64,000 bases of DNA from an uncultured Spirochaetales bacterium (GTDB lineage Bacteria; Spirochaetota; Spirochaetia; Sphaerochaetales; Sphaerochaetaceae): positions 1 through 64,000 of the forward strand of contig CASFTW010000009.1 of assembly GCA_949297785.1 (NCBI GenBank), read 5' to 3'. The notes below the pieces were generated by a model, which searched no databases, was not told the origin of the DNA, and saw nothing but the letters and a program-made list of their open reading frames with translations. This document shows positions 7,518 to 15,956 of this stretch, in pieces; position 1 is the stretch's first letter, and every line of letters begins with the position of its first letter. The position numbers and the translations under genes were made by a program.

Positions 7518-8654
7518 ATGAGAAGGATTTATTTTGACAACGGTGCGACAAGCTATCCGAAAGCCCCGGGAGTCAGCAGGGCTGTCAGCCGGTTTCTTGA
7601 TGAAGAGTGCGTGAACGTCAACAGGACATACGGCAGCAGCGGAAAAAAAGAAGAGGAAAGCCTGTTTTCAATACGGGAGAAGACAGCAGATGTATTCGGT
7701 GCACATGGCAGGATACCGGTCTTCTCTTCCGGCCTCACAGAAAGCATGAACACAATCATCGCAGGATTTCTTACCGACAGGGATCATGTGATCACAACCT
7801 CATTTGAGCACAATGCAGTGCTGAGAGCTCTCACCCTTCACCGCATATCTTTCTCACTGCTGCCGGATGACGGCAGAGGCAACACGCTTTTTGACGGCTT
7901 CCACACTCTTGTCCGGAGCAATACCAGAGCACTTATAATAAACGCGGCCTCGAACGTCAGCGGAATGACTGCAGACCTTGAAAAAGCTGCCGAGTGTGCA
8001 TCATCGAATGGTCTGGCACTGATAGTTGACAGCGCACAGGCATCTCCGTTCTGCAGCATAGACTTCAATGCACTTGGCACAAGCGCACTGGCTTTCACCG
8101 CGCACAAAGGCTTCATGGGACCGGAAGGTCTTGGCGGCATGATACTCAGCGATGATTTCGCAAAACGTCTAACTCCTCTCATTGCCGGAGGAACGGGAAG
8201 CATCTCGGACAGCCTGGATATGCCATCCTTCCTTCCCGACAAGTTCGAGGCCGGAACTCTGAACATTCCGGCCTTATGCGGGTTTGAGGCCGCACTGGAT
8301 TATTACACCGCAAACAGAGATGCACTCATACAGCGGCTCAATGATATAAAGACAGCTCTGTACGAAAAGCTGAGAGGCATAAACGGAATATCTGTTGCCG
8401 GTGAATTTGTGCCTGAGCGGCATACAGCTCTTTTCTCCATCATCACGGAACACAAAGATCCGGCACAGGTATGCTGGTCTCTCAGCGAGAAAAGAGGAAT
8501 TGAGACAAGAGTCGGCCTCCACTGCGCTCCTCTTGCACACAAGGCACTGGGTACTTACCCGCAGGGAACAGTGCGCATCTCCGCATCTCCTTTCACGAGT
8601 GACGAGGAGATAGAAATACTTGCAGCAACATTGAATGAGGTGATCAATGAGTGA
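7518..8654 (+). CDS. Class V aminotransferase, cysteine desulfurase/selenocysteine lyase type
   Basis: A PLP enzyme of 378 residues that begins MRRIYFDNGATSYPKAPGV, as the SufS-like group does. The PLP lysine lies in FTAHKGFMGPEG and the catalytic cysteine in GLHCAPLAHKALGTYPQGTVRIS near the C-terminus. Such genes accompany selD, yedF and xdh genes in bacteria that use a labile selenium cofactor. Delivering Se or S to the hydroxylase is the likely role. Start 7518 fits the family N-terminus. An upstream in-frame ATG at 7473 would add 15 unsupported residues and would include the -10 box. The stop overlaps xdhC by 8 bp. Confidence 0.88.
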   Translation: MRRIYFDNGATSYPKAPGVSRAVSRFLDEECVNVNRTYGSSGKKEEESLFSIREKTADVFGAHGRIPVFSSGLTESMNTIIAGFLTDRDHVITTSFEHNAVLRALTLHRISFSLLPDDGRGNTLFDGFHTLVRSNTRALIINAASNVSGMTADLEKAAECASSNGLALIVDSAQASPFCSIDFNALGTSALAFTAHKGFMGPEGLGGMILSDDFAKRLTPLIAGGTGSISDSLDMPSFLPDKFEAGTLNIPALCGFEAALDYYTANRDALIQRLNDIKTALYEKLRGINGISVAGEFVPERHTALFSIITEHKDPAQVCWSLSEKRGIETRVGLHCAPLAHKALGTYPQGTVRISASPFTSDEEIEILAATLNEVINE

Positions 8655-9549
8655 ATACACGAATATCTATGAGGAAATTGAAAAAAAACTTGCCTATGAG
8701 CAGGTGACTATCTCTGTCAGCATTGATGCTGACGGCAATGCACATGAATACATCGGACAGGATGGAGAATTCACAAGCACATTCACCTATCCTGTCCATC
8801 TTGTTCTCTTCGGAGGCGGTCATATAGCACAGTCGCTTGCTCCGCTTGCACTGCACTGCGGTCTTGCTGTGACAGTCATAGATGACAGAGTAGAGACTGA
8901 ATCCTGTTTCCCGCCTTCAGTTGAATTCATACATGCATCATTTGAGAAGCTTCCTGTCCAGAGACTCAGCAGAATAGTGAATCCGTATTTCTGTATTTTC
9001 ACGCACGGACATTCCCATGACAGTGAATGTTTGTACTACTGTCTTAAAAGAAAAAGCTCCTATATCGGAATGATAGGTTCAAAAAACAAAATAAAATACT
9101 GCTTTGAACAGATGAAAGAGAAAGGAATAAGTGAAAAGAAGCTTTCAAAGGTGCACAGCCCGATCGGCCTTGCAATAAATGCAGTCACCCCGCAGGAAAT
9201 TGCAGTATCGATCATGGCAGAAATAATTTCTGTATATAGGAAAGAGAAGAATGCCTGCATAGTCAGCCCTTCCCTTATAAAGACTCTTGCATCTGAAAGG
9301 AACTGCGTGATCTGCAGAGTGCTGAAGGCCTCAGGCTCAACTCCTGCCAGGGAAGGACAGATCCTTATTGTATATTCACCTTCCCTGACATGCGGAACAA
9401 TAGGAGGAGGTGCGCTTGAAGAGGAAGCAAGAAAGGAGGCAACGCGGTGCACAGGCTCATACGTGAAGACATATGACCTCAGCAGGAACGGAGAACTCGG
9501 CATGACATGCGGCGGAGAGGTGACAGTACTTTTCAGTTATCGAGCATGA
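8647..9549 (+). CDS. XdhC-family molybdenum hydroxylase maturation factor with swapped domain order
   Basis: XdhC proteins bind molybdenum cofactor and help insert the sulfurated or selenated form into xanthine dehydrogenases. Here the Rossmann XdhC_C domain comes first: VLFGGGHIAQSLAPLALHC about residues 53-72, then GMIGSK and PIGLAINAVTPQEIAVSIMAEI. The XdhC_CoxI domain comes last, about 217-300: S-G-S-T-P-A-R-E-G, C-G-T-I-G-G-G-A-L-E, G-M-T-C-G-G. In the usual family order CoxI precedes XdhC_C. Both halves look intact. A GAGGTG site lies within the end of the aminotransferase gene, so the two are coupled. The 3' end overlaps the convergent cyuA-like gene by 17 bp. Confidence 0.88.
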   Translation: MSEYTNIYEEIEKKLAYEQVTISVSIDADGNAHEYIGQDGEFTSTFTYPVHLVLFGGGHIAQSLAPLALHCGLAVTVIDDRVETESCFPPSVEFIHASFEKLPVQRLSRIVNPYFCIFTHGHSHDSECLYYCLKRKSSYIGMIGSKNKIKYCFEQMKEKGISEKKLSKVHSPIGLAINAVTPQEIAVSIMAEIISVYRKEKNACIVSPSLIKTLASERNCVICRVLKASGSTPAREGQILIVYSPSLTCGTIGGGALEEEARKEATRCTGSYVKTYDLSRNGELGMTCGGEVTVLFSYRA

Positions 9550-10807
9550 TCTTCAGGATTTCAGCATCGGTCTCCTTCATGCCCTCACGTCCGACTCTTC
9601 CGAAACTCTCGATCGTCTTCTCAATGTCGGAATTGACAAGACCTTCACCGCCTTTGAAACAGTTGCCTTCCTTTGTCATCTCATAACTCAGTATCGCAGC
9701 TTCAAGTGCTGAAGATATTTTTGCAGCGCAGCTGGGTTTCGCACCATCGCATACAATGCCGCCTACATTGGCCAGCACATCCGTGATCGTCTGACTTATT
9801 TCCTCATCGCTGCCGCCGAGAAGGAAGCATATACCCGCAGCTGCGCCTGTAGCGGCATTCACCGCACCACAGAATGCGGACAAGGGCCCTATATATCTTT
9901 TCTGATGCACGGCAATGAGGTTTGAAAGTGCGAGGGCTCTCACAAGCTCCTCATGACTTTTCTTATATTCCTTCGCATATTCTATGACGGGAAGCGAAAC
10001 GGTAAGTCCCTGATTGCCAGAACCCGAATTTATTATTACAGGCAGAGAACAGCCAGACATTCTGGCATCGGAACCGGCAGCAGCCATTGCACGTGCCCTG
10101 ATCCTGACATCAGAGGCATCGTAGTGAGTCAGCAGCGTACGGCCGACAGAAACACCGTACTTTCTTGACAGACCTTCCTTTGCAATTGCACTGTTGTATT
10201 CAATCTGACGGGTTATCACCTTGTCTACAACAGCCAGCGAAACATTCTTTGCAAAGTCTATGATGCGGCAGACTGAAAGGGAACTCCTGTCAGTCTTAAC
10301 CTCATTCTCGTTTGCACATGACTTCTTGTCTATTATTATATTTCCATCCTTCTCCAGTCTGGTAATATTCGTGTGTTCCCCGGAGACTATGCACAGGGCA
10401 GAATGTCCGTCCTTTTCTCCTGTGATTTCTATATAAAGAGAAGGAACGCCTGTTGCAAGCTGCACAGATGCATAGCCGTCCCCGATAAGCCTTTTTGTCT
10501 CTTCTATCTGGTCCGCTGTGATACAAGACAGGACCTCCAGCACAAGATCTGCACGGCCGCCGAGAGTACCCAGTATTGCAGCTGCCTCAATACCTTTCAT
10601 TCCTCCTGAATTCGGAACTGTGACAGCCTTGACGTTCTTTATTATGTTCCCGCTCGTCCTTATCTTTATAAGGGATGGAATACTGCCAAGGGTCTGTCTC
10701 ATCATGCTTGCCGCATAGGCAATCGCGATCGGTTCGGTACAGCCCAGTGCAGGCTGAAGCTCTTCATTCAGAATTTCACAAAAAGTATCGAAATATTCCT
10801 GACTCAT
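9533..10807 (-). CDS. L-cysteine desulfidase / serine-dehydratase-alpha-like protein (CyuA/YhaM, UPF0597)
   Basis: The 424-residue protein matches the CyuA/YhaM family throughout. GCTEPIAIAYA (about 22-32) and VCDGAKPSCAAKI (about 350-362) hold the expected iron-sulfur cysteines, and NSGSGNQG is also present. Characterised members convert cysteine to pyruvate, ammonia and sulfide with a 4Fe-4S cluster. Sulfide release next to a Se/S cofactor locus may be meaningful, but other C-S or C-N lyase activities are possible. ATG 10807 lacks a Shine-Dalgarno. A TGtTAGAAT box ends six bases upstream, so it may be leaderless. Confidence 0.85.
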   Translation of the reverse strand: MSQEYFDTFCEILNEELQPALGCTEPIAIAYAASMMRQTLGSIPSLIKIRTSGNIIKNVKAVTVPNSGGMKGIEAAAILGTLGGRADLVLEVLSCITADQIEETKRLIGDGYASVQLATGVPSLYIEITGEKDGHSALCIVSGEHTNITRLEKDGNIIIDKKSCANENEVKTDRSSLSVCRIIDFAKNVSLAVVDKVITRQIEYNSAIAKEGLSRKYGVSVGRTLLTHYDASDVRIRARAMAAAGSDARMSGCSLPVIINSGSGNQGLTVSLPVIEYAKEYKKSHEELVRALALSNLIAVHQKRYIGPLSAFCGAVNAATGAAAGICFLLGGSDEEISQTITDVLANVGGIVCDGAKPSCAAKISSALEAAILSYEMTKEGNCFKGGEGLVNSDIEKTIESFGRVGREGMKETDAEILKIMLDN

Positions 10808-11036
10808 AAATGAATTCTAACATAAATGGAAAGTAATATTTAAGATGATTTTTCTCTTTTTGCATCAGGCAGTCCATCAGGATACAAAAGGAACAGAAGC
10901 GGGGCATCAGCAGCATTTTGTAAGGCACAGATACTAATCACATTATTCATTGTATTTTATGGAATAAACTGCATACAAACAGGCCGGATGATTTTCTCAT
11001 CCGGCCTTAAGTCAAAGTTCCTTACAATGTCGTCCC
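10808..11036. other. Intergenic region with cyuA promoter and xdhD terminator
   Basis: The cyuA-side extended -10 (TAGAAT at 10814-10819, minus strand) is at one end. At the other, GGCCGGATGA/TCATCCGGCC (10982-11006) makes a strong hairpin that can end the xdh operon. No gene is seen in the 160 bp between them. Confidence 0.6.
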
Positions 11037-13913
11037 TCAGATTTTTCCAAGAGCGCGGAGTATCTTTTCCGGTGTGATCGGCCAGCTGCGGACCCTCGCA
11101 CCCACCGCATCATATATTGCATTGGCAATCGCGGGTGCCGCCCCGTTTGTGGCGATCTCCGAAATGCTCTTCGCACCGAAAGGACCATACTGGTCATTGA
11201 CATCAATGAGGACCGCCTTGAAATCTTCCGGAGCTTCCTCAATCATGGGCACGCCGTAGTCCGTGAAATCGGCACTGATGCACTTGCCGTTCTCATCAAG
11301 CACCATATCTTCATAGAGTGTGTGCCCGATACTCTTCTGGGCCGCACCGTACATCTGACAGAGGGCAAGCTCGGGATTGATCGGAGTTCCTGCATCCTGA
11401 AGTGCATAGAATTTCTGGACCTTGATCTCACCGGTAACCTTGTTCACCGCAACCTGTGCGAAATGCGCACCGTAAGGGATTGCGGAGTTGCCGGTTGCAA
11501 AACTGCCGGTTCCTATGATGGCACCCCTTCCGTCCCCTGCAAGGGAATCGTGGCTGAGCTTCTCATAGCTGAGTCTTGCGCCGCTCTTTGCAGAGACTAC
11601 AAAACCGGGTGCCTCGACATCCAGATCCTTAACATCCTCATTCATCTGAAGAGCTGCCTCGGCAAGCATCTTCTCCTTCAGATCCTTCACCGCATTGAGA
11701 CTGGCATTGCCTGAGAAATACGTACCGCTTGATGCGTATGCACCTGTGTCGAAGAGACAGCTGTCGGTATCGCCGGAGACAACAGTCACGCGGGAAGGAT
11801 CCACCTTCAGAAGCTCGCATACTATCTTCGCAGAAATGGTATCAAGCCCTGTTCCGATATCAGCACCGCCTGAAAGCAGGACTATGCTGCCATCCGGCAG
11901 GAGCTTGCACTGTGCATTTGACTGATCAAGACCCGGCAGTCCGGAACCCTGCTGGATCATGGCAAAACCTTTTCCGATTTCCCAGTCCGTATCCGGTGAC
12001 TTCTCCCTGACTCCCCATCTGATCATCTCTGCACCTTTCTTCAGCGCTTCCTTCACACCGCAGGAGCCGACAGGAACAACCGTGCCTTCCCTTCCTTCGC
12101 CCAGACCTTTCAGGATTTCAAGCATGTAGCCTTCATCGACAACATTCTTAAGTGCCATCTCAAGCGGATCAACACCGAGCTTGTGTGCAAGCTCATCCAT
12201 TGCACTCATGATTGCGAAGTAACCCTTGGGAGCTCCGTATCCCTGATACGCACCGGCCGGCGATATGTTGGTGTAATAGGTTGTCAAATCGTAATACATG
12301 TTCCCGACCTTGAAGAGAGGCAGAGTCTTGCTGCTTGCATTCATCGGAACAGTGAGGCAGTGATTGCCGTAAGGACCTGTATTTGCCCTGACATCCATAT
12401 AGATGCCTGTTATACTGCCATCCTTGTTCCCAGACATCTTCACCGTAAGTCTCATCGGATGACGGGTGGAATTGGCAATGAACTCCTCTTCCCTTGTATT
12501 GCGGTAATAAATGTTCTTCCCGGTCAGCCATGTCGCATAGCCGCACAGATCCTCCACCAGGATATCCTGCTTTGAACCGTAGCCGCCGCCGACTCTTTCC
12601 TTTATGACGTGGACCTTGTTTTCCGGAATCTGGCATACAGTGGCGACAATTCTGCGTACATGGTATGGAACCTGCGTTGAGCAGTGAAGCACAAGACGGC
12701 CGTTCTCCATCCTGCTATAGCATACATGCGGCTCCAGAGGCGTGCACTGCACCTGGCTGGTCTGGTATGTAGCCTCGACAACAGCGTCGCTTTCACGGAA
12801 AGCCTTCTCCACATCGCCGATTCCACCGTGGGCACCGGCCGCGATGTTGTGTCTTATATCCCCATGCAGAGGGAACTGGTAAATTACCTGACCATCCCTT
12901 TCATCCGCATTCCTGTTGTACTCATCAAGATTATCGGGAGCGCCGGAAACATAGGACACCTTGCCGTTATGCACTAGCGATGCACCATCTGCCATCGCTT
13001 CCTCCACCGTGAACACAGGTTTCAACGGCTCATATTCCACATGTATCAGCGACAATGCCTTAAGCGCTGTCTCCTCATCCTTTGCGACTACTGCGGCAAC
13101 TCTGTCGCTCACATGGCGCACCTTGCGGTTAAGGAGTCTTCTGTCATAAGGGCTGGGCTCGGGGTTTCCCTGACCGGCCTGCATGTAATATACATCAGGA
13201 CAGTTCTCATGAGTGATGACAGCTTCCACACCTTCAAGCGCCTCGGCTTCCTTCGTGTCGATTTTCCTTATATAAGCCATGGCGTATGGAGAGCGGAGGA
13301 CCTTGAGGACATATGCTCCCGGTTCAACCTTGTCTTCCACAAACACCTTGTCACCCGAGACAAGAGCATAGCCGTCGACCTTGTCCATCGGCTTTCCGAT
13401 GTAACTGAGGTTATCGCGGAAGGTGGGACTTACAGCACTCTGGTACATGCCGGTTTTTCTCTTCTCCTGCACAAGGCGGACAGCAAGATAGAAATGCTCA
13501 TAGCCCGCATCCCTTATGAAGAGGGAGGAAAGAGCCTCCTTCACATCATTTCTTGTCGCATCGGGCTTGTTCTCAAGCAGATGAGTGAGGATGAGGGCCG
13601 CTGTCGGGGAATTGTATGCACTCTGGACGACACCGGCTTTTATCATGGCCTCCTGCACGTCATTCAGCGCCTTTCCCTTCTTCAGTGATTCAGCAGTCCT
13701 AATATCCGCGCCTTCAAGCTGGAAGCAGAGCATGAGATTTGAAGAACGCGGCATTCCGTTGTAAATGATTATGTCACTGCCTGTGAAACCTTCGCCGTCA
13801 TCGCTGTCGCGCACCGTGACACAGCCGTGCGCATACAGGGCTTCACGGACGCGCTGATCCGGCTCAAGGTTCCATGTTACTTTCTTATTATTGAGGGTGA
13901 AGGAAATATTCAT
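11037..13913 (-). CDS. xdhD: XdhD, molybdenum-binding hydroxylase with degenerate ferredoxin domain
   Basis: The 958-residue protein aligns end to end, from memory, with E. coli XdhD (956 residues), a putative (hypo)xanthine oxidase used in purine catabolism. Residues 1-150 have the ferredoxin plus 2Fe-2S helical fold (VRDSDDGEGFTGSD, GVVQSAYNSPTAALILTHLL), but the cluster cysteines are missing. The Mo-pterin part follows (KERVGGGYGSKQ, GAYQGYGAPKG, GGADIGTGLDT, SSGTYFSGNA) with the catalytic-type Glu in FGAKSISEIATNG. Electrons must leave through a separate Fe-S partner. It overlaps the upstream FAD gene by 4 bp (ATGA). Confidence 0.95.
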   Translation of the reverse strand: MNISFTLNNKKVTWNLEPDQRVREALYAHGCVTVRDSDDGEGFTGSDIIIYNGMPRSSNLMLCFQLEGADIRTAESLKKGKALNDVQEAMIKAGVVQSAYNSPTAALILTHLLENKPDATRNDVKEALSSLFIRDAGYEHFYLAVRLVQEKRKTGMYQSAVSPTFRDNLSYIGKPMDKVDGYALVSGDKVFVEDKVEPGAYVLKVLRSPYAMAYIRKIDTKEAEALEGVEAVITHENCPDVYYMQAGQGNPEPSPYDRRLLNRKVRHVSDRVAAVVAKDEETALKALSLIHVEYEPLKPVFTVEEAMADGASLVHNGKVSYVSGAPDNLDEYNRNADERDGQVIYQFPLHGDIRHNIAAGAHGGIGDVEKAFRESDAVVEATYQTSQVQCTPLEPHVCYSRMENGRLVLHCSTQVPYHVRRIVATVCQIPENKVHVIKERVGGGYGSKQDILVEDLCGYATWLTGKNIYYRNTREEEFIANSTRHPMRLTVKMSGNKDGSITGIYMDVRANTGPYGNHCLTVPMNASSKTLPLFKVGNMYYDLTTYYTNISPAGAYQGYGAPKGYFAIMSAMDELAHKLGVDPLEMALKNVVDEGYMLEILKGLGEGREGTVVPVGSCGVKEALKKGAEMIRWGVREKSPDTDWEIGKGFAMIQQGSGLPGLDQSNAQCKLLPDGSIVLLSGGADIGTGLDTISAKIVCELLKVDPSRVTVVSGDTDSCLFDTGAYASSGTYFSGNASLNAVKDLKEKMLAEAALQMNEDVKDLDVEAPGFVVSAKSGARLSYEKLSHDSLAGDGRGAIIGTGSFATGNSAIPYGAHFAQVAVNKVTGEIKVQKFYALQDAGTPINPELALCQMYGAAQKSIGHTLYEDMVLDENGKCISADFTDYGVPMIEEAPEDFKAVLIDVNDQYGPFGAKSISEIATNGAAPAIANAIYDAVGARVRSWPITPEKILRALGKI

Positions 13914-14620
13914 GCATTCACCTCCTGCATGAGACGCCCGGCTTCCTCCAGGGCAAGGTATTTCTTGTATTCTCCGCTGCCGGTTATATCATCCCTGTAT
14001 TCAAGTTTTTCAAGCTCATCCAGAGACAATGCGATCCCTGATGATTTCACACAGGCGAAAACCCCGCGGGAAGATGCGGCGATGTTGAGCGCGCTGTGAC
14101 TTGATGCGCTGCGTGAAAAACGCTTCAATGCCACTTTCACATCACAGGGTATGCTCACTGAAAGGATAAGACAGCTGCAGCCGCCTTTTCTCACATAGTC
14201 CTCAAGGGGAATGGAATTAAGCCCCTTCGCACCATAGACAGTGAGGGACGCACCGGATGCGAGCAGAGACGGAATGAGATAGCTGTCATCCCTCATGCAT
14301 GCTATGTTCCCTCCTATCGTGGCCTGATTCCGCAGTGCCTGGCTTGCCATCAGATGTACAGCCTTCTTCAGCCATTCGGGAGAAAAGCCGTACCCGAGGA
14401 TCTCCTGGAATGTCACAGCTGCCCCGATGACGAGAAAGCCTCCTTCCTTTTTTATCTCATGTGAAAGAATTGTGTTCACATCAATAAGTGACCTGTCCTT
14501 GTCCACACTGCTGCCAAGGCGCAGTATCTCACTGCCGCCTGCAAAGTAGACAGCTCCTTTTTCCTTCAGGCTGAAAGCTTCCTGAAGCTCTGCGGCTTTG
14601 AAGATTTCCCTCACATCCAC
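13910..14620 (-). CDS. ygfM: YgfM-like FAD-binding subunit
   Basis: A 236-residue CO-dehydrogenase-flavoprotein-like subunit with the FAD motifs A-G-G-S-E near residue 27 and A-T-I-G-G-N-I-A near 100. It is shorter than the other FAD subunit (14632-15495). It sits directly before xdhD with a 4-bp overlap, the same arrangement as ygfM-xdhD in E. coli. It is probably the flavin partner of XdhD. Confidence 0.85.
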   Translation of the reverse strand: MDVREIFKAAELQEAFSLKEKGAVYFAGGSEILRLGSSVDKDRSLIDVNTILSHEIKKEGGFLVIGAAVTFQEILGYGFSPEWLKKAVHLMASQALRNQATIGGNIACMRDDSYLIPSLLASGASLTVYGAKGLNSIPLEDYVRKGGCSCLILSVSIPCDVKVALKRFSRSASSHSALNIAASSRGVFACVKSSGIALSLDELEKLEYRDDITGSGEYKKYLALEEAGRLMQEVNA

Positions 14621-14631
14621 CTCCTTGATCT

Positions 14632-15495
14632 TTATTCGATGATCTGGTTTTCCGGCATTCCGGCTGCCGTCAGGATGAAATGTTCAAGCATGCGCCTTGT
14701 GGTATTGCGTCTGTACTGCGGCATTGCATGCGGACTGATCGCATCATTCCAGGAATCAAGGAATGATGGAAGCACATCCTCCACCTCATCTATTCGCTTG
14801 CCTTTCAGTATGTTCTCGCTTTCCCTGCTGCGTATCACCCTGGGACCTGCGGCACCTGATGCGGCACGGAAGTCAGTGATCACACCGTCTTCAATTCTGA
14901 TGAGGGAAGACAGGGACAGCTTGGAGATCGCATTCGCCTTTCTTGTTCCGATCTTCCTGTAATAGGCATACGAATAGCTTACCGGAGGAATTATGATCTT
15001 GTAGATGATCTCGTCATCCCTCAATGCGGTTTTCTTTGAACCGAGAATGAACTCGTCAAGCGGCATTACGCGCTCTTCATCACAGTTTCTGAGAACGATT
15101 TCGGCATCAAGCAGGATGAGAGGCTGCGGGAGATCTCCCTTTGGAGATGCATTGCCTATGTTTCCTCCTATCGTGGCGGTGTTTCTCAGTGCGATGGCAC
15201 CCATACGGGAGGCGGCATTCTTCACATGCCATGGCATGAACGGACACTGTGCGATCTCATCCGGTGTCGCAAGTGCCATGATCTCTACGGATCCGTCATC
15301 CTTCTGCCTTATGCCTCTGAGCTCCTCAAGTTTTGAGATGATCATGACCGGGAACGGGAATGAGGGTGTGATGCCGATTCCCTGTTTGTACTGGACCATC
15401 AGGTCGGAACCTCCTGCAAGAGGACGGGCCCCGGTTTCCCTTCTTATCTTCAATGCTTCCTCAAGAGAGGACGGAATATAACATTTTTCTACCAT
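14632..15495 (-). CDS. xdhB: Xanthine dehydrogenase FAD-binding subunit
   Basis: A 287-residue FAD_binding_5/CO_deh_flav_C protein: A-R-P-L-A-G-G-S-D-L-M near residues 23-33, then T-A-T-I-G-G-N-I-G-N-A-S-P-K-G-D near 104-119. It overlaps the 2Fe-2S subunit gene by 7 bp and is translated with it. It would pass electrons from the Fe-S clusters to NAD+ or another acceptor. It is one of two FAD subunits in this operon. Confidence 0.92.
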   Translation of the reverse strand: MVEKCYIPSSLEEALKIRRETGARPLAGGSDLMVQYKQGIGITPSFPFPVMIISKLEELRGIRQKDDGSVEIMALATPDEIAQCPFMPWHVKNAASRMGAIALRNTATIGGNIGNASPKGDLPQPLILLDAEIVLRNCDEERVMPLDEFILGSKKTALRDDEIIYKIIIPPVSYSYAYYRKIGTRKANAISKLSLSSLIRIEDGVITDFRAASGAAGPRVIRSRESENILKGKRIDEVEDVLPSFLDSWNDAISPHAMPQYRRNTTRRMLEHFILTAAGMPENQIIE

Positions 15496-15956
15496 AAGCC
15501 CTTTCCCTTCTTTGCTGCGAGTAAAATTGAATCGACAATCAGGTCATAACCCGTACAGCGGCATATATTCCCGCTGATGGCCGCTCTGACCTCATCCTCA
15601 TCAGGATCGCTGTTGACAAGCAGCAGAGCCTGGGCAGCCATGACCATGCCGGGAATGCAGAAACCGCACTGCACGGCCCCGCCTTCGGCAAACGCATCGA
15701 TTATGCACTGGCCCTGAGGCGTATCACGCAGACCTTCGATCGTTATGATCTCATCTCCCGCAACCGCTCCTACCGGAATGATGCAGCTTGTGACAAGCTT
15801 CCCGTTCCTCAGCACGGAACACGCACCGCACTCGCCTTCTCCGCAGCCTTCCTTGGTACCGGTGAGGCTGAGATCTTCCCTTATGACATCTATAAGTCTT
15901 GTCAGGGGATTGCCTTCAAACCTGACAAGTTTTCCATTCAGCTTGAATTCTATCAT
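15489..15956 (-). CDS. xdhC: Xanthine dehydrogenase 2Fe-2S subunit
   Basis: The 155-residue protein has all eight cluster cysteines in two sets: C38, C43, C46 and C58 (plant-type ferredoxin), and C97, C100, C132 and C134 (helical domain, QCGFC...NICRC). It is the only cysteine-complete Fe-S subunit in the operon, so it probably serves the 15953-18079 Mo subunit and perhaps XdhD. It overlaps the Mo-subunit gene by 4 bp. The symbol follows E. coli usage for the Fe-S subunit and is distinct from the XdhC maturation factor at 8647. Confidence 0.93.
   Translation of the reverse strand: MIEFKLNGKLVRFEGNPLTRLIDVIREDLSLTGTKEGCGEGECGACSVLRNGKLVTSCIIPVGAVAGDEIITIEGLRDTPQGQCIIDAFAEGGAVQCGFCIPGMVMAAQALLLVNSDPDEDEVRAAISGNICRCTGYDLIVDSILLAAKKGKGLW

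Noticed and set aside
6389-7537. 382-codon plus-strand frame opposite the YedE-like transporter
   Set aside because: The minus-strand protein has clear family motifs and helices. The plus-strand product is Arg/Pro/Ser-rich with no homology pattern.
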